30,167 bases of DNA from JBBTSQ01 sp039795895 (GTDB lineage Bacteria; Patescibacteriota; Minisyncoccia; Phycocordibacterales; JBAYGS01): the NCBI GenBank assembly GCA_039795895.1, contig JBDKKW010000010.1, positions 1 through 30,167 on the forward strand. The letters run 5' to 3'. The notes under the pieces are model-generated. The model was not told the DNA's origin. It ran no database searches and was given only the letters and a program-made list of their open reading frames with translations. The translations under genes were made by a program, and so were the position numbers. Shown in pieces: positions 7,656 through 13,820 of the stretch (positions are counted from its first letter, which is position 1; each line of letters begins with the position of its first letter).

Positions 7656-8885
7656 ATGTTTTTTAGCAAAAAAGATACTGCGCCAGCACCTACTCCCGAA
7701 GCAATTAAAGATATTTTGTCTCGAGGGGTTGAAATGGTATACCCTTCAGCTGATTTTATTGCAAGTCGGCTTTCGTCTGGCAAAAAACAAACTCTCTATT
7801 TAGGAATTGATCCAACTGGTCCAACCCTACACTTGGGTCACGTGATTATTTTAAAAAAGCTCCGTGATTTCCAAAAGATGGGGCACCAGGTGATCCTACT
7901 CATCGGTGATTTTACGGGAATGATTGGTGATCCTACCGACAAAACAGCTACTCGAAAGAAATTAACTAGAAGGGAGGTGCTTAAAAATGCTACGTTATAC
8001 AAAAAGCAGGCGTCAAAATTCTTGTCTTTTTCTGGAAATAATAAGGCGATACTTAGATACAATTCAGAGTGGCTCTCAAAGATGGGTTTTGATGAGGTAC
8101 TTGAGCTTGCTTCAAATGTGACAGGTGATCAGCTAATGAAGCGGGATATGTTTGCCAAACGAGCTGAGGAGGGTAAGTCAACCTATCTACACGAGCTTTT
8201 GTACCCGCTTCTCCAGGGCTATGACAGTGTGGCGATGGACGTTGACGGGGAGATTGGGGGTAATGACCAGACCTTTAATATGCTTGTTGGTCGCGACCTC
8301 ATGAAGAAACTTAAAAACAAAGAAAAGTTTGTGATGACTATGAAGCTTTTGACTGACACTTCGGGTAAAAAGATGGGTAAGACCGAGGGAAATATTGTGG
8401 CCATGACTGATACGCCAAATGAGATGTATGGCAAAGTGATGAGTTGGACCGATGGCATGATTGTGCGGGGTTTTGAATTGTGTACCGATGTATCACCATC
8501 TGAAATGGTAAACATTGAAAAATCAATTGCAAGTGGTGCGAATCCAAAAGAATACAAAATGAAGTTGGCAAAAGAAGTGGTGGCTATGCTAACATCACCA
8601 CAAGAAGCGGAGTCGGCGGAGCACTCTTTTGTAAGTCAGTTTAGTCGTGGGGAAGTGCCTGAGGATGTGCAGACGGTGACAACTACTAAAGGCGCGCTAC
8701 TTTCTGATGTGTTGCTTTCAGCGAAAGTGGTTGCATCCAAAGGGGAATTCAAGCGACTTGTTGAAGAAAAAGCGGTACACAATCTTTCAACCAAGCAATC
8801 AGTTGATCGTTTTGACACTACAGTGAGTGAAGAAATAGTAGTAAAAGTCGGAAAGAGACGGTTCCTAAAGATACTTGTTTCTTAA
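7656..8885 (+). CDS. tyrS: Tyrosyl-tRNA synthetase
   Basis: TyrRS charges tRNA-Tyr in the cytoplasm. The 409-aa protein has the class I HIGH-type motif H59-L-G-H (in PTGPTLHLGHV) and a KMSKS-type loop K239-M-G-K-T. It also has YPLLQGYD (183-190), where Y, Q and D fit the tyrosine-pocket pattern, and a C-terminal S4-like RNA-binding domain (about 345-405). KMGKT in place of KMSKS is a common variant. I place the start at ATG 7656 rather than the upstream GTG because of the extended -10 six bases upstream. A strong terminator follows directly. Confidence 0.95.
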   Translation: MFFSKKDTAPAPTPEAIKDILSRGVEMVYPSADFIASRLSSGKKQTLYLGIDPTGPTLHLGHVIILKKLRDFQKMGHQVILLIGDFTGMIGDPTDKTATRKKLTRREVLKNATLYKKQASKFLSFSGNNKAILRYNSEWLSKMGFDEVLELASNVTGDQLMKRDMFAKRAEEGKSTYLHELLYPLLQGYDSVAMDVDGEIGGNDQTFNMLVGRDLMKKLKNKEKFVMTMKLLTDTSGKKMGKTEGNIVAMTDTPNEMYGKVMSWTDGMIVRGFELCTDVSPSEMVNIEKSIASGANPKEYKMKLAKEVVAMLTSPQEAESAEHSFVSQFSRGEVPEDVQTVTTTKGALLSDVLLSAKVVASKGEFKRLVEEKAVHNLSTKQSVDRFDTTVSEEIVVKVGKRRFLKILVS

Positions 8886-8894
8886 TTGATACGG

Positions 8895-8925
8895 AAAAAG
8901 GGCGCCCGCAACGGGCGCCCTTTTT
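8895..8925 (+). terminator. Terminator after tyrS
   Basis: Fourteen perfect base pairs, with GGGCGCCCG in the upper stem, enclose the loop CAA (8909-8911) and end in five T's. The A-tract before the stem makes it symmetrical. Confidence 0.9.
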
Positions 8926-9009
8926 CCACAGGTACTCTTGTGGGGTCATTTACAAATAAACACAGGTTTGCTACAACTATGGCTAATTACTAATAGTGTG
9001 TATTTCCGT

Positions 9010-9285
9010 ATGGCTCGTGACCAAAAGAAACCAGTAAAAAAAACAGTCAAAAAAACTTCTAGTAAGGTGGTACAGACCGACAATGATGAGGTGAAAAAGA
9101 AACCTGTGGTTGAGGGTGATGAGGATGAGATGCTTGGGGGAAAAGAGCGACCAATCCAACTCCCGGATGATTTTGAGGAACCAATCGAAGGTGGCGATGA
9201 TTTTGGTGGTGCGCTGGAGGATGATGAAGAGGAAGATGATACGGTATACGGCTCTTCAGATGATGAGGATCATCACTATGAATAG
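9010..9285 (+). CDS. Small unknown protein with basic head and acidic tail
   Basis: A 91-aa protein without a recognisable fold. Residues 4-22 are lysine-rich (DQKKPVKKTVKKTSSK) and residues 60-90 are dominated by D and E (for example EDDEEEDD), ending DHHYE. Such charge-split proteins are usually disordered and may bind nucleic acid with one end and proteins or metal with the other; no function can be assigned. The ATG at 9010 is chosen because translation from upstream TTG codons adds only unconserved sequence. A possible promoter is TTTACA with TGC-TACAAC 17 bases on (about 8949-8977). A terminator follows at 9330. Confidence 0.7.
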   Translation: MARDQKKPVKKTVKKTSSKVVQTDNDEVKKKPVVEGDEDEMLGGKERPIQLPDDFEEPIEGGDDFGGALEDDEEEDDTVYGSSDDEDHHYE

Positions 9286-9329
9286 GGGAAAGACGATAGA
9301 ACACAGGCATATAGATATAAGATAGGAAT

Positions 9330-9355
9330 AAAAGGCGCCGAGTACGGCGCCTTTT
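9330..9355 (+). terminator. Terminator after the charge-split gene
   Basis: AAAAGGCGCCG and CGGCGCCTTTT pair perfectly around AGTA. Confidence 0.85.
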
Positions 9356-9450
9356 GCTACCACTTAGGTGGGGAATACTCTGTGTATAAGAGTTAGATAA
9401 CTCGGGTATATCTTAAAAAATGGCTCTAAATAAAACCTTATCTTATCCAC

Positions 9451-9924
9451 CTACTTTTCCACAGCTAGGCAAGTTATCCCCACTGCAATCGCGTCGTACT
9501 CGTCGTCGTGGGCGATTTCTTTGGATATTTTAATGAGTCGAGGGATCATCGAAATAACCTGTTTTTTGTCACTTTTCCCATAACCAGTGACCGCAACCTT
9601 AATTTCAAGTGGTGTGTATTCGTGAATAGTTAGTCTGGCTAAAGATCCTTCATACATAATCACTCCACGTGCCTCAGCTACTCCCATCGCTGTCTTCTGG
9701 TTGTTAGTGAAATACAGTTTTTCAATCGCTAGGCGTTCCGGTTTGTATTCTGTGATGAGTTTTTTAATCTCTCTACCGATCAATGCAATCCGAGCCGGTA
9801 ACTTTTCTTCTTTTACTGTCTTAAAACAATCCGAATACAAAAGCACTTCTTTTTGTTTGGGTAATTTTTCAATTACCGCAATACCGACTCGTTCATATCC
9901 CGGATCAATAGAGAGAATTCGCAT
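9451..9924 (-). CDS. ruvC: Holliday junction endodeoxyribonuclease RuvC
   Basis: RuvC resolves Holliday junctions with RuvAB. The 157-aa protein shows the RNase H-like active site: D7 in SIDPGYERVGIA, E68 in LAIEKLYF, and D141/D144 in HDDEYDAIAVG. The ATG at 9924 overlaps the yebC stop as TGATG, so translation is coupled to yebC. A TTG one codon upstream would add a single Met and is unnecessary. ruvA and ruvB are at separate loci in the same window rather than in an operon. Confidence 0.95.
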   Translation of the reverse strand: MRILSIDPGYERVGIAVIEKLPKQKEVLLYSDCFKTVKEEKLPARIALIGREIKKLITEYKPERLAIEKLYFTNNQKTAMGVAEARGVIMYEGSLARLTIHEYTPLEIKVAVTGYGKSDKKQVISMIPRLIKISKEIAHDDEYDAIAVGITCLAVEK

Positions 9925-10454
9925 CAATCAGCATTAGTAAATACTTCCTGCACCTCATCGTTGTTTTCGAGAGCATCAACCAGTGCTTCGAGTTTAATGC
10001 TATCTTCTTCTGAGATGGGGAGGGTAGAGGTCGGTTCCCAGCCACCACCCACTTTTTTGAATGCCCAGAGTGCACTACCTACTGAGGCGAGCTCGCATCC
10101 ATGTTGGGAGAGAATAAATTTTACCTCTTGTGCAGCTTTGTTTTTGTTGTCGGTCAGGGTTTCAATAATCAGCGCACATCCTCCTGGGCCGTATGATTCG
10201 TAGGTGATGGCATCCATGGAGCCGGTGTTGGTTTCGGTTGCTTTTTTGACGGCGCGATCGATGGCATCATTTGGCATATTTTGTCCGCGAGCGCGTTCAA
10301 TCACCGCCTTCACATTTGCTGATTCGCGATTCCCGCCAGCCTTTTTAGCTTCAACGGTAATCAAGCGGGCATACTTGGTAAAGATTTTACTCTTCTGACC
10401 ATCAGTCTTCGCTTTTTTGTTTTTGATCTGTGACCATTTATTGTGACCGGACAT
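9924..10454 (-). CDS. yebC: YebC/TACO1-family protein, short form
   Basis: YebC-family proteins were long annotated as transcription regulators and are linked to translation of difficult proline stretches and to DNA-binding regulation. The N-terminal signature MSGHNKWSQIKNKK and the conserved core YESYGPGGCALIIETLTDNKNKA (about 84-106) are clear. At 176 aa it is about 60-70 residues shorter than common forms (about 240); the C-terminal part of domains 2/3 is reduced. ruvC follows with a one-base overlap, a frequent yebC-ruvC pairing. A hexamer AACACT lies six bases before the ATG, weaker than the TATACT sites of its neighbours. Confidence 0.93.
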   Translation of the reverse strand: MSGHNKWSQIKNKKAKTDGQKSKIFTKYARLITVEAKKAGGNRESANVKAVIERARGQNMPNDAIDRAVKKATETNTGSMDAITYESYGPGGCALIIETLTDNKNKAAQEVKFILSQHGCELASVGSALWAFKKVGGGWEPTSTLPISEEDSIKLEALVDALENNDEVQEVFTNAD

Positions 10455-10464
10455 AGGGGAAGTG

Positions 10465-10492
10465 TTTAGTTGATAGTTATTAGTTTATAGTT
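10465..10492. repeat. Heptad tandem repeat, four units
   Basis: Units TTTAGTT, GATAGTT, ATTAGTT and TATAGTT follow one another without a gap directly upstream of yebC. All fit NNTAGTT. Confidence 0.8.
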
Positions 10493-10581
10493 TCTGTGAG
10501 AGGGGTGCAAGGGGCGGATTGCTTTTTCTACCATTAGGTATACCATTGTAAGTGGAAATTGAACCTTAACACCTCATTACT

Positions 10582-10737
10582 ATGAAGCCTGAACATAGCA
10601 AGCTTAAATATCCCCCAATAATGGTCCAACTCTTTGGTCCAATGCTCTCACTCAAGGGGTCAGCAACCCTCTTGTTTGGGGGTGGTGCCTTCTGTCTCCT
10701 CTTGGCTTTTCTTGAACGGTGGCTCAAAACCCATTGA
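10582..10737 (+). CDS. Micro membrane protein A (51 aa)
   Basis: Not recognised. The ATG at 10582 opens a 51-aa protein with a basic N-terminus, the segment VQLFGPMLSLKGSATL and one hydrophobic helix near 28-44 (ATLLFGGGAFCLLLAFL), ending RWLKTH. The next gene begins three bases after its stop and encodes a protein that aligns with it: 9 of 19 residues are identical over PPIMVQLFGPMLSLKGSAT, sharing VQ-x2-GP-x-L-x2-KG-x2-T. The pair shares a terminator at 10912. The orientation, spacing and shared motif support real coding, but no function can be assigned. Confidence 0.6.
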   Translation: MKPEHSKLKYPPIMVQLFGPMLSLKGSATLLFGGGAFCLLLAFLERWLKTH

Positions 10738-10740
10738 ACC

Positions 10741-10890
10741 ATGAACGTTCCAATAACTCCCGTCGGTCCAAAGTGGCTCGTCCAAAACTGGGGACCACTA
10801 CTTACCCCTAAGGGTGCGCGGACAGCTCTTGGCCTCTGTGCCCTATGCGCACTATTTATGGTGTGGATCGATTTCACTTTTTTCAGGTGA
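10741..10890 (+). CDS. Micro membrane protein B (49 aa), paralogue of A
   Basis: A 49-aa protein starting three bases after the stop of the preceding gene (TGA ACC ATG). It has PKWLVQNWGPLLTPKGART followed by one hydrophobic segment (about 29-43, ALGLCALCALFMVWI) and a short tail. The shared VQ-x2-GP-x-L-x2-KG-x2-T segment makes it a tandem paralogue of the upstream protein. Two related single-span proteins translated together could form a hetero-oligomer in the membrane; that is inference only. Confidence 0.6.
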   Translation: MNVPITPVGPKWLVQNWGPLLTPKGARTALGLCALCALFMVWIDFTFFR

Positions 10891-10911
10891 TCTTGGTCGG
10901 CTATTTTCACA

Positions 10912-10943
10912 AGCGCGATGAATAACATCGCGCTTTTTCTTTT
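10912..10943 (+). terminator. Terminator after the micro membrane pair
   Basis: AGCGCGATG and CATCGCGCT pair perfectly around AATAA and are followed by a T-rich tract. Confidence 0.9.
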
Positions 10944-10958
10944 ACTCGAATTGGTTGG

Positions 10959-10987
10959 TTGACAATCACCTCCATGAGGGCTAATCT
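10959..10987 (+). promoter_or_regulatory. Promoter of the histidine phosphatase gene
   Basis: TTGACA (10959-10964) and TAATCT (10982-10987) have a 17-base spacer. The leader holds a strong ribosome binding site, AAGGAGG (11014-11020), ten bases before the ATG at 11031. Confidence 0.75.
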
Positions 10988-11030
10988 GTTTATAGATATG
11001 TTTTTTCAATAATAAGGAGGTATCTCGTTT

Positions 11031-11522
11031 ATGAAAAAGTCGCCACCCAAGATTGAATTGCAGACTATTTTTGCGCTGAGACACGGAGCTTACGATGCTT
11101 ACTCGCCCAATAAATCCCTTGATCAGGAGGGTATTGCACAGGTTACCACTTTGACTGAGCGGATTGGGGGAATTATTGCTCCACAATCTCACGTACTTGT
11201 TCTCAGTTCACCTACGCTTCGGGCGGTTCAGTCTGCTGAGATTATTTCAAAACGATTTTCAGTTGTACCTAAGGTCTTAAAGTTACTCGAAAAACAGGAT
11301 TACCGTTTTGGTACAGCGATGATGAGGGAGATTGTCGAAGCTTCGGAAGGATTTTCGGTTGTTATCGCTGTGGGTCACTTTACTGCGCCCTCTGGGATCG
11401 CACATGCTTTTGCACATGAGGCTTTGGGTAAGTCGGTAGAGCCAGCTGAGTGTAAGAATGGTGATGGATACATAGTTGATTTAAAGACTGGCACCATTAT
11501 CACGAGCCTTGTTGGCAAATAA
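11031..11522 (+). CDS. Histidine phosphatase superfamily protein
   Basis: A 163-aa member of the phosphoglycerate-mutase/acid-phosphatase-like superfamily. The catalytic RHG motif is R17-H18-G19 (IFALRHGAYD). The second conserved arginine fits R64 in SSPTLRAVQSAEII, and the late catalytic histidine is H116 in IAVGHFTAPSGIA. These enzymes transfer phosphate through a phospho-histidine; the substrate cannot be read here. The layout resembles SixA-type and other small members. It is a single-gene unit with a consensus promoter, a strong Shine-Dalgarno sequence and its own terminator, unlike the leaderless housekeeping genes. Confidence 0.85.
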   Translation: MKKSPPKIELQTIFALRHGAYDAYSPNKSLDQEGIAQVTTLTERIGGIIAPQSHVLVLSSPTLRAVQSAEIISKRFSVVPKVLKLLEKQDYRFGTAMMREIVEASEGFSVVIAVGHFTAPSGIAHAFAHEALGKSVEPAECKNGDGYIVDLKTGTIITSLVGK

Positions 11523-11531
11523 TTTTCTCAA

Positions 11532-11565
11532 AAAAGTGTGATTCACAGAATCACACTTTTCTTTT
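11532..11565 (+). terminator. Terminator after the histidine phosphatase
   Basis: AAAAGTGTGATTC and GAATCACACTTTT pair perfectly around ACA and run into CTTTTT. Confidence 0.9.
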
Positions 11566-11569
11566 TAAA

Positions 11570-11598
11570 TTGACTAAAAAAGATCACTGCGGTATGTT
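11570..11598 (+). promoter_or_regulatory. Promoter of the 82-aa unknown gene
   Basis: TTGACT (11570-11575) and TATGTT (11593-11598) have a 17-base spacer. GAGG (11618-11621) lies nine bases before the ATG at 11631. Confidence 0.6.
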
Positions 11599-11630
11599 TG
11601 ATTTTAGATACACATTCGAGGAATACGTTT

Positions 11631-11879
11631 ATGAAGACAATTGTTCTTTTGGTAAATGGTCGGGTGCTTGATGGAGATCCAGCAAAGGAAGTTTTTGTTG
11701 GGGTGTATCGGGTTGCAAATGAAGCTGTTTTTCGCAAAGCGATTGAGGAGATTTCGACGGAACTCAATTCAGGGAAGTGGCTTTTGCCCGAAGAGCGAGT
11801 GGACCGCTTGATGGCTGAGTTGGCTCAGGCGGGTTACAGGTCAATGACTACCACCCAAGTGTTTGCTACGGTTTCTTGA
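11631..11879 (+). CDS. Unknown 82-aa soluble protein
   Basis: Not recognised. It starts MKTIVLLVNGRVLDGDPAKE and continues as a beta-alpha protein with a helix near 33-47 (AVFRKAIEEISTELN) and another near 54-67 (PEERVDRLMAELAQ), ending SMTTTQVFATVS. No membrane segment or metal motif is visible. The ATG at 11631, with GAGG nine bases upstream, is preferred to an in-frame upstream codon lying near the -10. It has its own promoter and terminator. Confidence 0.7.
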   Translation: MKTIVLLVNGRVLDGDPAKEVFVGVYRVANEAVFRKAIEEISTELNSGKWLLPEERVDRLMAELAQAGYRSMTTTQVFATVS

Positions 11880-11890
11880 GTGATTACTTA

Positions 11891-11920
11891 AAACGAAAAC
11901 CAAATAGGTTTTCGTTTTTT
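11891..11920 (+). terminator. Terminator after the 82-aa gene
   Basis: AAACGAAAACC and GGTTTTCGTTT pair perfectly around AAATA and are followed by T's. Confidence 0.85.
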
Positions 11921-12050
11921 ATTTTTAAAAGTTGTCCCCATATTTTATTTTTTCACCATTGTATTTCTTGCAACTAAGCACATACTACAGAGAGTCAATG
12001 TAAATTATTTTTTTGTGCAATGGTGTACACGAGTCGGAGAAAATAGTTTG

Positions 12051-12056
12051 TATACT
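12051..12056 (+). promoter_or_regulatory. -10 upstream of the lysine-rich peptide gene
   Basis: TATACT preceded by TTTG lies 39 bases before the ATG at 12096. No convincing -35 is at the usual distance. Confidence 0.45.
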
Positions 12057-12095
12057 GTTACTACAAAAAATTCAAATCTTTAATTCACACACTCC

Positions 12096-12179
12096 ATGGC
12101 AAAAAAGAAAATGGCAAAGAAGTCAGCAAAGAAGGCTACCAAGCGAAAGGCGACAAAGAAAACAGCTAAGCGTAAATAG
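12096..12179 (+). CDS. Lysine/alanine-rich 27-aa peptide, histone H1-tail-like
   Basis: A 27-codon frame (ATG 12096, TAG 12177-12179) encodes only M, A, K, S, T and R, with repeats of the type AKK, TKR and TKK and about half lysine. Such sequences resemble the C-terminal tails of bacterial histone H1-like (HctA/AlgP-type) proteins, which bind DNA non-specifically. It sits between a TATACT hexamer and a strong hairpin terminator and has no in-frame extension. A DNA- or RNA-binding micro-protein is the likely role; a simple low-complexity artefact is less likely given the flanking signals. Confidence 0.6.
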   Translation: MAKKKMAKKSAKKATKRKATKKTAKRK

Positions 12180-12184
12180 TTGTC

Positions 12185-12217
12185 AAAAAATCCCCCAAGT
12201 ACTCGGGGGATTTTTTT
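12185..12217. terminator. Bidirectional terminator, lysine-rich peptide/ruvB
   Basis: AAAAAATCCCCC and GGGGGATTTTTT pair perfectly around AAGTACTC. It lies between convergent genes and can serve both. Confidence 0.9.
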
Positions 12218-13225
12218 CTACAATAATTTCGGACTATTCATCTTGAGATGCTCATACGCTTTTGCGGTAGCAGTGCGTCCGCGTGGGGTGCGTTCGATAA
12301 AGCCGAGCTGGAGGAGGTAGGGCTCGTGAACTTCCTCAATTGTCGCTTCTTCCTCAGAGAGTGCGGCGGAGAGGGTATTGAGTCCGACGGGGCCTCCACC
12401 AAACTTTTCAATCAGCACTGAAAGTACTGCTCGATCAGCAGGAGTCAGTCCTGCAGAGTCCACACCGAGCATTGCAAGAGCTTTTTCAACCACCGTAATG
12501 TCGAGTACACCTTTGTGTACCTGGGCAAAGTCGCGGCAACGCTTCAGGAGATAATTGGCGGTGCGGGGGGTAAAGCGACTACGCTTGGCGATTTCGTTTG
12601 AGGCATCGGCAGTGATTTCAATGCCCAAAATTTTTGCCGAGCGGGAAATGATCTGCGCGATTTCTTTTTCGGTATAAAATTCGAGACGGAAGGTGCCACC
12701 AGAGAAGCGTGAGCGGAGCGGGGAAGAGAGGAGGGCGATACGAGTGGTGGCGGCGATCATGGTAAACGCTGGAAGCTCGAGCTGGATGGTGCGAGCCGAC
12801 GGTCCCTTGCCGATAATGATATCGAGCGAGCCGGATTCCATCGCGGGATAGAGGATTTCTTCGATCGAACGATTGAGTCGGTGGATTTCGTCGATAAATA
12901 AAATATCGCCAGCCGAAAGGTTGGTTAAAATTGAAGCAAGGTCCCCCACTTTTTCAATGGCAGGACCTGAAGTGACTTTCATTTGTACAGAAGTCTCTTT
13001 GGCGATCAGGTGTGCAAGTGTGGTCTTACCCAAGCCTGGCGGACCATAGAAAAGAATGTGTTCGGGTGGGTGCTTCCTCTCTTTGGCGGCGGTGAGGAGA
13101 ATATGAAGATTATTTTTGATATTTTCTTGGCCGATGTATTCATCCCAACGAGATGGACGCAGGGTTTGGTCGAGAAAAGTTTCCTCGGTTTGGGGAGATT
13201 TTGATTTTTTAGTATCTTCGGACAT
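12218..13225 (-). CDS. ruvB: Holliday junction branch-migration ATPase RuvB
   Basis: RuvB is the hexameric motor that drives branch migration with RuvA. From ATG 13225 the protein is 335 aa, the usual length. It begins MSEDTKKSKS, then TLRPSRWDEYIGQENIK, Walker A GPPGLGKTT, Walker B ILFIDEIHRL, and a C-terminal winged helix ending in RTPRGRTATAKAYEHL. The frame stays open 39 codons further upstream, but that extension is hydrophobic, unlike RuvB, and contains the promoter: TATACT (13237-13232) lies six bases before ATG 13225. Hence the shorter start. Its transcript is predicted to be leaderless. Confidence 0.95.
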   Translation of the reverse strand: MSEDTKKSKSPQTEETFLDQTLRPSRWDEYIGQENIKNNLHILLTAAKERKHPPEHILFYGPPGLGKTTLAHLIAKETSVQMKVTSGPAIEKVGDLASILTNLSAGDILFIDEIHRLNRSIEEILYPAMESGSLDIIIGKGPSARTIQLELPAFTMIAATTRIALLSSPLRSRFSGGTFRLEFYTEKEIAQIISRSAKILGIEITADASNEIAKRSRFTPRTANYLLKRCRDFAQVHKGVLDITVVEKALAMLGVDSAGLTPADRAVLSVLIEKFGGGPVGLNTLSAALSEEEATIEEVHEPYLLQLGFIERTPRGRTATAKAYEHLKMNSPKLL

Positions 13226-13231
13226 AAGGGA

Positions 13232-13237
13232 AGTATA
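13232..13237 (-). promoter_or_regulatory. -10 of ruvB; decides the start
   Basis: TATACT on the minus strand ends six bases before ATG 13225. It lies inside a longer open frame, which argues that the upstream in-frame codons are not translated. Confidence 0.65.
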
Positions 13238-13266
13238 TAGTAAAAAGTATGAAGTAAAAAGCAGTA
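13232..13266. repeat. Heptad tandem repeat, five units
   Basis: AGT recurs at 13232, 13239, 13246 and 13253 and AGC at 13260, exactly every seven bases (AGTATAT, AGTAAAA, AGTATGA and so on). The array includes the ruvB -10. Confidence 0.8.
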
Positions 13267-13314
13267 AAATAGTCAATAATAATTCAAACTCACCATGAGG
13301 CCATAGAGGTATCT

Positions 13315-13334
13315 TACGGCTTAACAAAGCCGTA
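13315..13334. repeat. Small hairpin between the ruvB promoter and the ncRNA promoter
   Basis: TACGGCTT and AAGCCGTA pair perfectly around AACA. There is no T-tract on either strand, so it is not an obvious terminator. Confidence 0.5.
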
Positions 13335-13369
13335 TCTTCCATGTATTAACGGGTGGAGTTAAAAATAGC

Positions 13370-13398
13370 TTGACTTTTAAACTCTAGTATGCTATACT
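13370..13398 (+). promoter_or_regulatory. Strong promoter upstream of the structured RNA (P1)
   Basis: TTGACT (13370-13375), a 17-base spacer and an extended -10 TGC-TATACT (13393-13398) make one of the best promoters in the window. No plausible open frame follows it for 400 bases, which points to an RNA product. Confidence 0.75.
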
Positions 13399-13422
13399 CT
13401 CCGCAGAGTCTTTGAGATATAA

Positions 13423-13467
13423 AAAAAGAAATTGATTGCAACTATGAGTTGCAATCAATTTCTTTTT
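13423..13467. repeat. Perfect 21-bp hairpin at the head of the RNA locus
   Basis: Two 21-base arms (13423-13443 and 13447-13467), with GATTGCAACT and AGTTGCAATC next to the loop ATG, pair without mismatch. Five A's precede and five T's end the stem, so it has the form of an intrinsic terminator. A transcript from P1 would then be only about 60 bases unless it reads through. Confidence 0.8.
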
Positions 13468-13477
13468 GCTCTATACT
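13449..13477 (+). promoter_or_regulatory. Second promoter inside the RNA locus (P2)
   Basis: TTGCAA (13449-13454) and TATACT (13472-13477) are separated by 17 bases. The -35 lies in the 3' arm of the 21-bp hairpin. Transcription would begin near 13484, just inside the outer helix of the predicted RNA. Confidence 0.55.
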
Positions 13478-13770
13478 CATCGTCCTTGTCAATAAATTGA
13501 TTTTCAGCTCTTCCAGGGCTTAAATCTCTAAGTAATGGGATCCCTTACCGGATCTATGTAAGTATTGCGTAAAGGACGGTCTGGTTTCTTTCTTCGGAAC
13601 GACTACTGGTCCTATCCTTAATGTTCTACTTGACTTTTGGTGTTACATTAAAAGTATTACTTAGAGATTTCAGATCTGGAAGGAACTCCTTTGTCTATTA
13701 TACGGACCTATTAAATAGAGCAATCTTAAATGTGGATTGTTTGTGTGTCATATTAGTTGACGGACGAAAC

Positions 13771-13804
13771 GAAAAACGGTGACAAGAATATTTGCCACCG
13801 TTTT
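13771..13804. terminator. Bidirectional terminator, structured RNA/pilB
   Basis: AAAAACGGTG and CACCGTTTTT pair perfectly around a 14-base loop, with T's on the plus strand and the matching T-run on the minus strand. Confidence 0.85.
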
Positions 13805-13820
13805 TTACTATGCATATTTT

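Larger units (their letters stand above)
13405..13805 (+). ncRNA. Predicted large structured RNA, family not recognised
   Basis: The gap between ruvB and pilB has no plausible coding frame but starts with a strong promoter and ends in a terminator (13771-13804). Nested perfect helices are visible: TTGCTCTAT/ATAGAGCAA (13466-13474 with 13715-13723), CTTCCAG/CTGGAAG (13510-13516 with 13676-13682), and a 15-bp helix AAATCTCTAAGTAAT (13522-13536) with its complement (13656-13670). Inside the 15-bp helix are three hairpins: CTTAC/GTAAG (13544-13562), AGGAC/GTCCT (13573-13613) and TTAATGT/ACATTAA (13618-13651). Together they make a four-way junction. I see no RNase P, tmRNA or SRP signature. A regulatory or catalytic role is unknown. 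Confidence 0.65.

Noticed and set aside
10566..11192. Minus-strand 208-codon open frame
   Set aside because: It lies opposite the twin micro membrane genes, a terminator and the start of the histidine phosphatase gene, and its translation has no recognisable features.
13226..13342. N-terminal extension of ruvB (39 codons)
   Set aside because: It is hydrophobic, not RuvB-like, and contains the heptad repeat and the -10 six bases before ATG 13225.
13671..13690. SRP RNA-like string CAGATCTGGAAGGAAC
   Set aside because: It recalls the GGAAGGAA loop of bacterial SRP RNA, but the matching AGCAG side is missing and CTGGAAG instead pairs perfectly with CTTCCAG at 13510.
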